DNA of 64,000 nucleotides. Source: Muribaculaceae bacterium (GTDB lineage Bacteria; Bacteroidota; Bacteroidia; Bacteroidales; Muribaculaceae). Positions 10,169-20,251 of the stretch are shown here, one piece after another. The stretch covers positions 248,001 through 312,000 of the forward strand of contig JAFLTT010000001.1 in NCBI GenBank assembly GCA_022509165.1. Reading direction: 5' to 3'. The notes beneath the pieces are model-generated. The model ran no database searches, was not told the DNA's origin, and saw only the letters and a program-made list of their open reading frames with translations. The translations under genes were made by a program, and so were the position numbers. How positions within the stretch are numbered: position 1 is the stretch's first letter; every line of letters starts with the position of its first letter.

Positions 10169-10258
10169 AGATATAAAAAGAAGGAAACCCGTGGCACATG
10201 CACTTCTCCCTTTTGCATTTGACCCCATTCGTCAATACGAGTTCCCTTCCTTTTATCT
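10169..10258. ncRNA. Putative structured element: three-way junction RNA, bidirectional terminator or MITE
   Basis: Outer inverted repeat agatataaaaagaaggaaacccgt / acgagttcccttccttttatct enclosing perfect hairpins atgca-N11-tgcat and ttgac-N7-gtcaa. Confidence 0.4.
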
Positions 10259-10395
10259 ATAATTATTACTAATCACTAAGCAATAAATATTTTCAAGGCT
10301 TATTTCGAGGCAAAATTAACTAAATTAGTGGAAAACAAGAAAAATATCTATAAAAAAGTGTAAACAATTCCACACTTTTTTGTTAATTTTGTATC

Positions 10396-10839
10396 ATGAA
10401 GAAAGATTTGGACCCGATTCAATTAGATATACAGACGCTCGGATATTATTTAGACCGGGCTTTATGTGTAATGATTAAAAGGCTAAACAAGGAATTAAAA
10501 GAGGAAAACCTTAAATTCCAACATTCTGACTTCACAGTATTAAAAGTCTTAAGCGAAACAGATGGTTTAAATCAGTCCCATCTGGCAAGGATTCTTGGAA
10601 AAGAAAAATCAGGAATAGGGAAAACTCTTAAGTCTCTTGAAAAAGAGGGCTACATACAAAGAAGTGCTCTTAACGGGTGTACTAATACCGTTAGATTGAC
10701 CGAGAAGGGAAAAGAAGTATTACCCCTGTTAAATAAAATAGCTGATCGTGTAACTGATATAGCTTTCGCGGGTTTCTCACCCAAAAAGAGAATAGAAGTA
10801 ATGAATTACTTGACTCTTATTTATAGGAATGCTTTATGA
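10396..10839 (+). CDS. MarR-family transcriptional regulator
   Basis: wHTH region DFTVLKVLSETDGLNQSHLARILGKEKSGIGKTLKSLEKEGYIQR. Confidence 0.85.
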   Translation: MKKDLDPIQLDIQTLGYYLDRALCVMIKRLNKELKEENLKFQHSDFTVLKVLSETDGLNQSHLARILGKEKSGIGKTLKSLEKEGYIQRSALNGCTNTVRLTEKGKEVLPLLNKIADRVTDIAFAGFSPKKRIEVMNYLTLIYRNAL

Positions 10840-10849
10840 AACCTTATAA

Positions 10850-10970
10850 GACCGAATAAACATCGCCAACTGACCGAATGAAACAGCGCCAACTGACCGA
10901 ATGAAATAGCGCCAAATGACCGAATGAAATAGCGCCAAACGACCGAATGAAATAGCGCCAAACGACCGAT
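10850..10970. repeat. 23-bp tandem repeat, about 5.3 copies
   Basis: Units gaccgaatgaaatagcgccaaac/t: 10850-10871 (22 bp, diverged), 10872-10894, 10895-10917, 10918-10940, 10941-10963, partial 10964-10970. Confidence 0.9.
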
Positions 10971-11287
10971 TTTATAATTTATTTCTTTGGTATTAAGGAA
11001 GTTATAGGCAATATCGAAAATTGCCACTTCGAAACAAAAAGGTCCGTCATTTAAAATGGTATTGATAGGAGTAGGCCAATATGCTTATACAAGACCGGAT
11101 GGTATACTTGTCGTTCCGATCGGTTGCCTTAAAAATTAACTGTCAATATATACCAATAAGTACTAACAATCATAAAATGAGTACCGGTAAATTTATATAG
11201 GGAGGAAAATCCTCCCTGTTTTTTGTAGAGCTGTCGGGGAATTCATCAGTAGAGTATTTTCTCTATTTTTATGGAAGATTAAATTTA

Positions 11288-11337
11288 TTTGCTTACTGAA
11301 GAGATATTTTATTATATTTGCCTTAACAATTTTGTTA
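11288..11337 (+). promoter_or_regulatory. Bacteroidetes-type promoter with putative TetR operator
   Basis: TTTG (11288-11291), 21-bp gap, TATATTTG (11313-11320), then palindrome taacaattttgtta (11324-11337). Confidence 0.55.
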
Positions 11338-11360
11338 GGCAGTTTTGTTGTATCAGCAAT

Positions 11361-11993
11361 ATGAATCAAAATAACACTTCAGAGTCTCTAAATACGGAAC
11401 AAAAAATCATTGAGGCAGCCGAACAGGAGTTCTTGATAAAAGGATTTGACGGTGCCAGAACCACTTCGATTGCCGCTAAAGCCGGGGTGACGCATGCAAT
11501 GTTTCACTATTATTTCAGAACTAAAGAAAAAATTTTTGAGAAAATCATTTCTCAAAAACTGTCATTGTTGACTCAACTAATTATAGAGTCCATTTCTTTG
11601 GAAAACCTAAGTCTTGAAGAAAAACTGAGAAGAATTATTAACAGTCATATTGATTTCGTTTCTGAGAATCCTGAATTACCCGGATTCCTCGTCAGAGAAA
11701 TTTTCAATAATCCTGATCGATTTGAAATCCTGAAATCAAAATTTGAAACAGTCGCTCCTATACTTATCCAAAACCTTCAAAAAGACTTAGATAAAGGTCA
11801 TGAGGAAGGAAAATATAAAATTACAGATGCTCGACTCCTGCTTATAGATATAATTTCACTTAATATTTTCCCTTTTATGGCTGCTCCTTTGATCAATGCA
11901 ATACTTAAAGGATATATGACTGACAAAGAAAACTTCAAGGAATTGAGGAAGAAAGAAAACTTCGAAACTATAATGAGAAAAATTAAGGTATAA
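11361..11993 (+). CDS. TetR/AcrR-family transcriptional regulator
   Basis: N-terminal HTH IIEAAEQEFLIKGFDGARTTSIAAKAGVTHAMFHYYFRTKEKIFEKI; ATG at 11361 preferred over longer ORF. Confidence 0.9.
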   Translation: MNQNNTSESLNTEQKIIEAAEQEFLIKGFDGARTTSIAAKAGVTHAMFHYYFRTKEKIFEKIISQKLSLLTQLIIESISLENLSLEEKLRRIINSHIDFVSENPELPGFLVREIFNNPDRFEILKSKFETVAPILIQNLQKDLDKGHEEGKYKITDARLLLIDIISLNIFPFMAAPLINAILKGYMTDKENFKELRKKENFETIMRKIKV

Positions 11994-11994
11994 A

Positions 11995-13278
11995 ATGAAA
12001 AAAGTTTTCTTGACACTAATCATATTATTTCTTTCAATTCTCCATGTCAAATCTGAATTGACATTGGAACATTGTCAGGAACTGGCCAGGGAAAATTATC
12101 CTGCCCTAAAGAAATACGGTCTGTTAGAAAAATCATTGGATATAGATCTCAGTGACATCAACAAATCGTGGCTGCCCTCCATTTCCTTTTATGGACAGGG
12201 AACTATCCAGAATGTCACTCCAAGTTTTCCGCAAGTTCTTGAAAATATTTTGACTCAAATGGGTCAGGAAATAAAAGGACTTGGCAACTTGCAATATAAA
12301 ATTGGTGTTGACGTATCCCAACCTATTTGGGACGGAGGTGTATCAAAAGCCAAAAGAGAACTGATAAGATCACAAGATGAAATGCAAAAAGCAAGTCTGG
12401 AGGTGGAATTATATGCTCTTAGACAAAAGGTTGAAAATATCTATTTTGCCATATTGCTCACAAGGGAACAGATAAATCAGAGCCGGTTGACACTTGAATT
12501 ACTTAATGCAAATCTGTCACTGCTGGAATCAATGTATAAGAACGGAACAGCCATGAAGAGTGATTTAGATATGGTAAAAGCTCAGGCTTTGACTTTGAAA
12601 CAGACAATAACTCAGGCTGAAAGCAGTGAAATTTCCTACAAGAAACTATTAGGAATCTATATAGGAGAAGATGTTACAAATGAAATGTTGGTGACGCCAA
12701 ATGCAACAATGCCTAATTCTCTTAATTCCAATAGACCTGAACTTCAGCTATTCGATTCAAGATTACTAACCTCCGAATCCTCAAGAAATCTCATTAATGC
12801 TTCCTTGATGCCCAAGATAGGGCTGTTTGCTCAAGCTTATTACGGCTATCCCGGTTTCGATTATTTTAAAAGTATGATGAGTCGTGATTTGTCTTTTAAT
12901 ATTTTGGCCGGTGTAAAAGCTTCATGGAGTATAGATGCTTTCTATAACAAAAAGAATAGACTTAACAAGATAGAACTTGATTTGAATAATATAGAAATCG
13001 AAAGAGAAATTTTCCTTTTCAATTCTAATCTTCAAACAGAAAAAGATTTGGAAGCAATCAAGGGTCTTAAAAAAGTCATGGAAGATGACTCTCAAATTAT
13101 AGAATTGAGACAAAACGTAAGAAAGGCTGCGGAATCCCAACTGAGAAACGGGATAATAGATGCAACGGCATTACTCTCTAAAATCACCGATGAGAACATA
13201 GCAAGACTGACAGCAAAACTTCATGAGATTCAATATATCCAACAAATACATAACCTTAAGAACACTCTCAACCAATGA
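11995..13278 (+). CDS. TolC-family outer-membrane efflux protein
   Basis: Signal peptide, long coiled-coil repeats, LTLEHCQELARENYPALKK. Confidence 0.85.
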   Translation: MKKVFLTLIILFLSILHVKSELTLEHCQELARENYPALKKYGLLEKSLDIDLSDINKSWLPSISFYGQGTIQNVTPSFPQVLENILTQMGQEIKGLGNLQYKIGVDVSQPIWDGGVSKAKRELIRSQDEMQKASLEVELYALRQKVENIYFAILLTREQINQSRLTLELLNANLSLLESMYKNGTAMKSDLDMVKAQALTLKQTITQAESSEISYKKLLGIYIGEDVTNEMLVTPNATMPNSLNSNRPELQLFDSRLLTSESSRNLINASLMPKIGLFAQAYYGYPGFDYFKSMMSRDLSFNILAGVKASWSIDAFYNKKNRLNKIELDLNNIEIEREIFLFNSNLQTEKDLEAIKGLKKVMEDDSQIIELRQNVRKAAESQLRNGIIDATALLSKITDENIARLTAKLHEIQYIQQIHNLKNTLNQ

Positions 13279-14162
13279 AAAAGATAATATATATCCTCCC
13301 GATTCTTCTAACTTTATTTTCCTGTCATAAGAAAGAGAGCTATGATGCCACAGGTATTTTTGAGGCCACTTCGGTTATAATTTCTGCAGAAACCACAGGG
13401 AAAATTGAGTCAATGCCTGTGGTTGAAGGAGACTCCGTAACAAAAGGGGAAGTGATAGCACAAGTTGACACCACAATGTTTTCAATTCAGTTAAAACAGC
13501 TCATGAGTCAACGCAAATCCACAGAGAGTAGTATACCCGATATTTCTGCACAAGCTGCATCATTAAGATCACAGATTGATCACCAAAAGCAGGAGTGTGA
13601 ACGATTCGGAAGACTCCTTGAAGATGGAGCTACAACTCAAAAGACCTATGATGATGCCACAGCTTACTTGAAAACTCTCCAAGGGCAACTTGAAGCTTTA
13701 TTATCATCTCTTAATAAAAGCAAGACGTCCATCAATGATAATTCCGAGGCTATATATTTCCAGACAGAACAAATAAGGGAACAGATAGAGAAATGTATAA
13801 TAAAATCTCCATTATCCGGTACTGTTTTGATAAAATATGCTGAACCGGGAGAATACGCCACTCCAGGAAAACCGCTTTATAAGATAGCAGACATGGCGAA
13901 TATCTATCTCCGGAGTTATTTCACCTGTGATCAACTTGCTAATCTGAAACTGGGTCAAAATGTCACTGTCATAGCGGATTTCGGAGGGGATGAACAGTTC
14001 GAATATCCCGGTACCATAACCTGGATTTCAGATGAAAGTGAATTTACACCCAAATCTATTCAGACCAAGGATTCAAGAGCCAATCTGGTTTATGCAGTAA
14101 AGATTGCAGTAAAGAATGACGGAAGACTGAAATTAGGACAATACGGAGAAGTCCGCTTATGA
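13275..14162 (+). CDS. HlyD-family periplasmic adaptor (membrane fusion) protein
   Basis: Biotinyl-lipoyl-like ETTGKIESMPVVEGDSVTKGEVIAQVDT and KSPLSGTVLIKYAEPGEYATPGKPLYKIAD. Confidence 0.9.
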   Translation: MKKIIYILPILLTLFSCHKKESYDATGIFEATSVIISAETTGKIESMPVVEGDSVTKGEVIAQVDTTMFSIQLKQLMSQRKSTESSIPDISAQAASLRSQIDHQKQECERFGRLLEDGATTQKTYDDATAYLKTLQGQLEALLSSLNKSKTSINDNSEAIYFQTEQIREQIEKCIIKSPLSGTVLIKYAEPGEYATPGKPLYKIADMANIYLRSYFTCDQLANLKLGQNVTVIADFGGDEQFEYPGTITWISDESEFTPKSIQTKDSRANLVYAVKIAVKNDGRLKLGQYGEVRL

Positions 14163-15076
14163 ATGAAGGAATCGTCATATCGGATATTACCAAAAGCTAC
14201 GGCAAGACAAAAGCCCTTGACGGAGTGAGTTTCTCTGTGAACGAAGGGGAATTATTCGGTCTTATCGGACCTGACGGTGCAGGTAAATCAACTCTCTTTA
14301 AAATTCTTGCCACACTTCTCCTTCCTGATGCGGGAAGAGCATTCATGACGGGTCTGAATGTAGTGGACGATTACAGAAAACTTCGTACCGAAATCGGTTA
14401 TATGCCTGAAAAATTTTCTCTTTATCAGGACCTTACTGTCAAAGAAAATCTTGAATTCTTTGCTTCTTTGTTTGGAGTAAGTGTAAGTGAAAACTTTGAT
14501 CTCATCGCACCGATATATAAACAACTTGAACAGTTCCCCAACAGACTGGCCGGAAACCTATCCGGTGGGATGAAACAAAAACTGGCATTAAGCTGTGCAT
14601 TAATCCACAGACCTAAAGTGCTTCTTCTTGATGAACCCACCACCGGAGTTGATGCAGTTTCAAGAAGTGAATTCTGGGATATGCTTTCTGATCTTAGAAA
14701 ACATGGAATTACGATCCTTGTCTCTACATCTTATATGGATGAGGCAAAATTGTGTGAAAGGATAGCCATGATTAATAATGGTCATATTTTGGCGGTAAAT
14801 ACTCCTGAAAAATTAGCCGAATCAATAGGAGAGACCCTCTATAATGCTTCAGCAGACGACATGTTCCGACTCTTGACAGAATTAAGAGGAATACCGGGAG
14901 TGCAGGAATGTTACACATTTGGAGCGACCTTACATATTGTGGCTAAAAAAGATTTTTCACCCGGTTCTACAATTGAGATACTCCGAAATAAAGGTTTGAA
15001 AAATGTGAAGATCTACCCGGCTCAAGCCACTATAGAAGATCTTTTTATAAAATTGATGCAGAATGATCAGCAGTGA
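14159..15076 (+). CDS. ABC transporter ATP-binding protein
   Basis: Walker A GPDGAGKST, signature LSGGMKQK, Walker B VLLLDEP. Confidence 0.95.
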   Translation: MNEGIVISDITKSYGKTKALDGVSFSVNEGELFGLIGPDGAGKSTLFKILATLLLPDAGRAFMTGLNVVDDYRKLRTEIGYMPEKFSLYQDLTVKENLEFFASLFGVSVSENFDLIAPIYKQLEQFPNRLAGNLSGGMKQKLALSCALIHRPKVLLLDEPTTGVDAVSRSEFWDMLSDLRKHGITILVSTSYMDEAKLCERIAMINNGHILAVNTPEKLAESIGETLYNASADDMFRLLTELRGIPGVQECYTFGATLHIVAKKDFSPGSTIEILRNKGLKNVKIYPAQATIEDLFIKLMQNDQQ

Positions 15077-15809
15077 AGTAGTAATATCAGTAAAGGATCT
15101 TACAAAGAAATTCGGCAATTTTACTGCTGTGGATCATATTTCCTTTGATGTCAGGAAAGGAGAGATTTTCGGTTTCTTGGGAGCCAATGGAGCGGGCAAA
15201 ACGACCGCTATGAGGATGTTGTGCGGCCTCAGTTTTCCCACTTCAGGGGATGGTAGGGTAGATGGTTACGATATTATTACACAATCGGAGGAGGTGAAGA
15301 AACATATAGGATATATGAGTCAAAAATTTTCGCTTTATGAGAATCTGACTGTGGCTGAGAATATCCGTCTTTTTTGTACCATTTATGGAATGTCAAATAA
15401 AGAAATTAAAGAACAGTCTACTCGGCTCTATTCCTATCTCGATATGGAAGGAATGGAGAAAAAATTAGTAAAGGACATACCTGTGGGTTGGAAACAAAAA
15501 CTGGCATTTTCAGTCGCTACCATGCATAATCCGGCAGTGGTATTTCTTGATGAGCCAACCGGAGGTGTGGATCCTATTACAAGGCGGAAATTCTGGGAAC
15601 TAATATATGAAGTTTCCTCAAAAGGAGTGACTGTATTTGTTACGACCCATTATCTTGATGAGGCTGAATATTGCGACAGGATTTCTATAATGGTTGACGG
15701 ACAAATCGCGGCCCTTAATTCTCCGGAAGGCTTGAAACAGGAATTTCATGCAGAAACTATGGATGAAGTTTTCCGCAAGGTAGCATCACAGGCTAAGAGA
15801 ACTGAATAG
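15063..15809 (+). CDS. ABC transporter ATP-binding protein
   Basis: Walker A GANGAGKTT, Walker B VVFLDEPTGGVDP; signature degenerate (PVGWKQK). Confidence 0.95.
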   Translation: MISSEVVISVKDLTKKFGNFTAVDHISFDVRKGEIFGFLGANGAGKTTAMRMLCGLSFPTSGDGRVDGYDIITQSEEVKKHIGYMSQKFSLYENLTVAENIRLFCTIYGMSNKEIKEQSTRLYSYLDMEGMEKKLVKDIPVGWKQKLAFSVATMHNPAVVFLDEPTGGVDPITRRKFWELIYEVSSKGVTVFVTTHYLDEAEYCDRISIMVDGQIAALNSPEGLKQEFHAETMDEVFRKVASQAKRTE

Positions 15810-15810
15810 G

Positions 15811-16860
15811 ATGGCTATATTAACATCTCTCATAAAGAAAGAGACACTCCATGTGTTGCGTGACACCAGAACGGTTGTCATAACGCTTGTCATGCCATTA
15901 GCTCTGCTTCTGCTGTTTGGATTTGCTATATCCACTGAAGTGAATAAAGTGAAGGTAGTAGCTGTAACAGAAAATTTTACTGATGAAGTCAGGAATATCC
16001 TTCAAGAATTTCAAATAAATGAATATTTTGATTTCATTGGTATTGTAGGGTCATATGAGGTAGAGGAGATGCTAAGAGCAGGAAAGACAGATGCTGCAGT
16101 TTATTTGAAAACAGATAAAGGGTCTCTTGACTCACAAATTATGGTGGATGCCTCAAATACAACGACTGCTCAGACTGCAACTGTTTACATACAAAATATC
16201 TTGGCTCGGCAACAGGTTTCTTCCAATGTCTTGATAAGAACCTTATATAATCCTCAATTAAAGAGTTCCTATAATTTCGTTCCCGGTATTCTCGGTATGA
16301 TTTTTATACTGATTTGTGCCATTATGACATCAGTATCTATTGTAGGCGAAAAGGAGAACGGTACTATGAGTCTGTTGTTGGTTTCTCCTATAAAACCAAG
16401 GACAATCATTTTCGGAAAGTTGGTTCCTTATTTTCTTCTTTCTTGCATTATACTGGGAATAATGCTGGCTATTTCATACACAGTCTTAGGTATCCCTTTT
16501 TCAAGCAGTGTACTTAATGTGATATGGGTTTCATTACTTTATGTGATATTATCTCTTTCTATAGGGCTGCTTGTTTCTACCATTGTGAATACTCAACTCA
16601 CAGCCCTGATAGTTTCTGCCGTGGCATTCATGTTACCGGTGATAATGCTTTCAGGCATGATTTTCCCTATTGACAATATGCCGGCCATCCTTCAGTGGAT
16701 TTCATGTATAATTCCGGCTCGTTGGTATATTGATGCAATGCGACGACTGATGATCCAGCAATTGGAACTTTGGATGATTTGGGAAGACCTGGTGATCCTG
16801 GCAGGGATGACAATTCTCATCATGGTAATAGCGGCAAAAAATTTCAATAAAAGGAAGTGA
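15811..16860 (+). CDS. ABC-2 type transporter permease
   Basis: Six-TM ABC-2 architecture, GEKENGTMSLLLVSPIKP. Confidence 0.9.
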   Translation: MAILTSLIKKETLHVLRDTRTVVITLVMPLALLLLFGFAISTEVNKVKVVAVTENFTDEVRNILQEFQINEYFDFIGIVGSYEVEEMLRAGKTDAAVYLKTDKGSLDSQIMVDASNTTTAQTATVYIQNILARQQVSSNVLIRTLYNPQLKSSYNFVPGILGMIFILICAIMTSVSIVGEKENGTMSLLLVSPIKPRTIIFGKLVPYFLLSCIILGIMLAISYTVLGIPFSSSVLNVIWVSLLYVILSLSIGLLVSTIVNTQLTALIVSAVAFMLPVIMLSGMIFPIDNMPAILQWISCIIPARWYIDAMRRLMIQQLELWMIWEDLVILAGMTILIMVIAAKNFNKRK

Positions 16861-16863
16861 GTC

Positions 16864-17970
16864 ATGCAGATTAGAATTTTAGCCGCATTATTGAGGAAAG
16901 AGGTTCTGTTGATGAAACGGAATCCCATAATCCCTAAGATAGTTATCATGATGCCATTAATGGTGATGCTGGTATTGCCATTGATAGCAAACCTTGACGT
17001 GAAAAATGTGAATATAGTGATTGTAGATAATGACCGTTCACAGCTTTCAAGAAGGATTATCAGCGATATAAGCCATAATGGGTATCTAAGAGTGGAGGCA
17101 ATTGAAGGCAATCATACAGAGGCCTTGAAAATAATAGAGGATGGGAAAGCGGATGTTATTTTAACAATCCCGTATGATTATTCTAAAAATGTAACATCCC
17201 AGTCAAGTCATTTAGATATAGAAGCCAATGGCGTGAATGCCACGAAAGGAATGCTGGGTGCTCAATACGTGACTCAATCGGTAGTAGGAACTTTGACTCA
17301 ATGGAGAGAGCTACAAGACCCGAATATTGTTGTTCCGGAAATTAGTGTTATCAATCGATATAATCCCACACTCAATTTCAAGAATTACATGATACCGGCT
17401 TTAATGGTTGTCCTGTTAATTATCATCTGTGGATTTTTACCCACTCTGAATCTTGTAAGTGAGAAAGAGACCGGAACCATTGAGGCGATGAATGTCACAC
17501 CTGTGGGTAAACTTACTTTTGTTCTCTCAAAACTTATTCCTTTCTGGGTTATAGGTCTTTTGGTAATAACTGTAGGTATTTTGGTAGGAGGCTTCGTTTA
17601 TGGTCTATGGCCTGTCGGTAATGTATTGGCAGTTTATTTGGCAACAATTCTTTTTACTTTATTGATGTCAGGACTTGGAGTAGTGATTGCCAACGGTTCT
17701 TCGACTATGCTTCAGAGTATTTTTGTAATGTTTGCCTTCATAATTGTATTCCAATTAATGGGAGGCTTATTTACTCCTATTGCCTCGATGCCGGAATGGG
17801 CTCAGATTATAACGTACGGAGTACCCCCGAGGTATTTCATAGAAATAATGAGGTCAGTATATTTGAAAGGAACATCTGTATCAGAATTATGGGTTCAATA
17901 TATCGCTTTGTTCGGTTATGCTTTAGTTCTTTGTGTTTTAGCAGCCCTGACCTATAAAAAACAATCCTGA
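16864..17970 (+). CDS. ABC-2 type transporter permease
   Basis: SEKETGTIEAMNVTPVGKLTFVLSKLIPF; tandem to previous permease. Confidence 0.9.
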   Translation: MQIRILAALLRKEVLLMKRNPIIPKIVIMMPLMVMLVLPLIANLDVKNVNIVIVDNDRSQLSRRIISDISHNGYLRVEAIEGNHTEALKIIEDGKADVILTIPYDYSKNVTSQSSHLDIEANGVNATKGMLGAQYVTQSVVGTLTQWRELQDPNIVVPEISVINRYNPTLNFKNYMIPALMVVLLIIICGFLPTLNLVSEKETGTIEAMNVTPVGKLTFVLSKLIPFWVIGLLVITVGILVGGFVYGLWPVGNVLAVYLATILFTLLMSGLGVVIANGSSTMLQSIFVMFAFIIVFQLMGGLFTPIASMPEWAQIITYGVPPRYFIEIMRSVYLKGTSVSELWVQYIALFGYALVLCVLAALTYKKQS

Positions 17971-18040
17971 TAGCGTACACCTCTAATTTATTCTCCGTTT
18001 CACCGGAATTTACACGGAATCTCTTTACCTAATTTTTTGT

Positions 18041-20251
18041 TCAGGCATAGGAATGCATGCCTCCTAAAAAGAAATTGACACCGAAATAAGTTATAACTAC
18101 TGAAAGAAATGCAAAGATCATATAAGAATGGAAGAAAAATGGTTTTCTAAACCTTGACAGGGATGTGGAATGAAGAGGTAGAGCATAGATTAGAAATGTT
18201 ATCAAGGCCCAGACTTCTTTAGGATCCCAACCCCAATATCTTCCCCAGGACACGTTAGCCCACACCGCTCCGATAAAAATTCCGATAACCAATAAGAAAA
18301 CAGCCGGGTATAACATCAAATGACTTATGTTCTGAAGAAAAACTGTTTTTTCAATACTTCTATTAGATAGTCCTATCAAAAGTCCTGTAAAGCTATTCAA
18401 CATTATCAGAAATAAAAGAGTATAAGCCAACATTATCACCATTACATGAATGCTTAGCAGTGGAGACTGCAAAACCGGCATAAGATTAGTGATTTGTGGC
18501 GATGATTCTCCCATCATGGCCACAAGCAAGGTAAAGCCACAAATTAGGTAGCCAAAAGGAAGAGACAATCGAAAATAAGGGAAAATGAATAAAACAGCAA
18601 TAAGGGTTACCCAAGCCATGAACTGCATTGTTTCAAATCCATTAGACAAAGGCAGGTGACCACTAATAAACCATCTTATTCCTAACCGGAAACTTAGATA
18701 AATAAAAAGCAATATTAAGATTATAAGACTGCCATAAAGAATTCTTTTAGAGAGATATTTCCCGGAAATAAAACATGATAAGAAAATAAGAAATAAAACT
18801 AACCCTAAGGTTAGAAAAATCATAGCCAAAGGTTTGTCATAATTGAATCGATTGAAGTATATCTCTGTCTTGATTTTATTTTGGGATGGGAGAAGTTCAG
18901 TTCCCTCCTCCATTTGGTATTTTTTAATCTTCCTCAGAAGTTGTGATACACTATTCCAGTCTTTCAAGGCAATTTTTTCAGCCACAAGATCCATACTACT
19001 TCGGATAAAGAGCCATTGGTCAAACGGCATTTCCTCAGTGGGTTTATCTTTAACAGCAAACCATTTCAAAGAACCCGTCTCATTATCCTTGAAGGGATAA
19101 ATTTGAAGAACTGAACCTGTAACAAGAGTGCTGATTAGATTAAATTTCTCGTTGGCAGTCAAAATATCTTTAGATTCAAAATCGGATCCTTTTAACAGTT
19201 TGTCCAGTTTAAATCCTTCCGGTCCAACGAAATCAGTTAGTCTGGCATAAGACTCCTCCAGTCCTAAAGCATCTTTTACTTTTTCACCTTTTATTTTTAT
19301 AAAGGGTTCATTTTTCCATTCATCATAAAAGAAGAACCAACCTGCAATTATTTGTTCAGATGAGAGTCCCTGATAATTTTCTTTCCCATAAATCTTTATT
19401 GCAAAATCATGAGCGAAAGTATTAATCGGTGCGATTCTGCCATTATAATAAATATAAAGAGTCCCAAATTCTTCTGCAACCTCTTTGGGAAAAGAGGACG
19501 GAGAGGCAAAAGAGGATAAAGAACCAAGGAAAATGAATAAAATCGCCAATCCGGGTTTAGACCTAAGTTGTTTTAATATATTCCTTAAAATAGTTTTCTT
19601 CTGAAAGAAAAATAGGGAGATCGATAATAAAAGCCAGATATAACCGGTGTAAGCCACTGCAATTCCATATGGATCAAAAGATACAGAAAGGAAACTTCCT
19701 CTGCTGTCATCCTCATAACCGGACTGATAAAACCTATAATTCCGGTATGAAAAAATTTTATTCATAGAAACAGAACCGGAAATTTCCGCATCTCCATCCT
19801 TTATTAAAATCTCACTGATGAAATCGGAAGGTGAAAATGTACCGGGATAATATTCAAAATTGAATTTTTCAAGTGATAATTCAAAAGGTAATTGGAATGA
19901 ATTACCATCTGTGGCAAAAAATTCTTTGGTGGGTTCATCACCGATTCGTAAATGAATCTTTCCTTGTTTTCCTGATAGATGAGTGATAAGAGCCCCGATA
20001 AGAATTACTATGAGACTTAAATGCAATGAGAACGTTGCAATCTTGCGATAGAGTTTCATTCGAAGCAGATACCATACTGCGGACATAGAAGCCACTCCCC
20101 ATAGGATTATCATTGTCAGAGAAGTATAAATATGCTCCCGGGCAAATTCGGTACCATAAATCTTTTCAAGCACGGTTGCGACCGCCATCACCGGAATGAT
20201 GAGACAGACGCAACCGAAAGATAAGTATTTCAAAAGGTTGTTATATCGCAT
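18041..20251 (-). CDS. Cytochrome c biogenesis protein, fused ResB/CcsA (CcsBA)-type
   Basis: C-terminal WGRYWGWDPKEVWALITFLIYALPLH (CcsA WWD domain); N-terminal ResB-like region. Confidence 0.85.
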   Translation of the reverse strand: MRYNNLLKYLSFGCVCLIIPVMAVATVLEKIYGTEFAREHIYTSLTMIILWGVASMSAVWYLLRMKLYRKIATFSLHLSLIVILIGALITHLSGKQGKIHLRIGDEPTKEFFATDGNSFQLPFELSLEKFNFEYYPGTFSPSDFISEILIKDGDAEISGSVSMNKIFSYRNYRFYQSGYEDDSRGSFLSVSFDPYGIAVAYTGYIWLLLSISLFFFQKKTILRNILKQLRSKPGLAILFIFLGSLSSFASPSSFPKEVAEEFGTLYIYYNGRIAPINTFAHDFAIKIYGKENYQGLSSEQIIAGWFFFYDEWKNEPFIKIKGEKVKDALGLEESYARLTDFVGPEGFKLDKLLKGSDFESKDILTANEKFNLISTLVTGSVLQIYPFKDNETGSLKWFAVKDKPTEEMPFDQWLFIRSSMDLVAEKIALKDWNSVSQLLRKIKKYQMEEGTELLPSQNKIKTEIYFNRFNYDKPLAMIFLTLGLVLFLIFLSCFISGKYLSKRILYGSLIILILLFIYLSFRLGIRWFISGHLPLSNGFETMQFMAWVTLIAVLFIFPYFRLSLPFGYLICGFTLLVAMMGESSPQITNLMPVLQSPLLSIHVMVIMLAYTLLFLIMLNSFTGLLIGLSNRSIEKTVFLQNISHLMLYPAVFLLVIGIFIGAVWANVSWGRYWGWDPKEVWALITFLIYALPLHSTSLSRFRKPFFFHSYMIFAFLSVVITYFGVNFFLGGMHSYA

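Noticed and set aside
10850-10970. Possible CRISPR array
   Set aside because: Units are directly adjacent with no unique spacers; no cas genes in the window
10821-11027. 68-aa minus ORF with repeated RSFGAISFGQLALFHS
   Set aside because: Translation of the 23-bp tandem repeat; unit length not a multiple of 3 and no start context, so treated as DNA repeat
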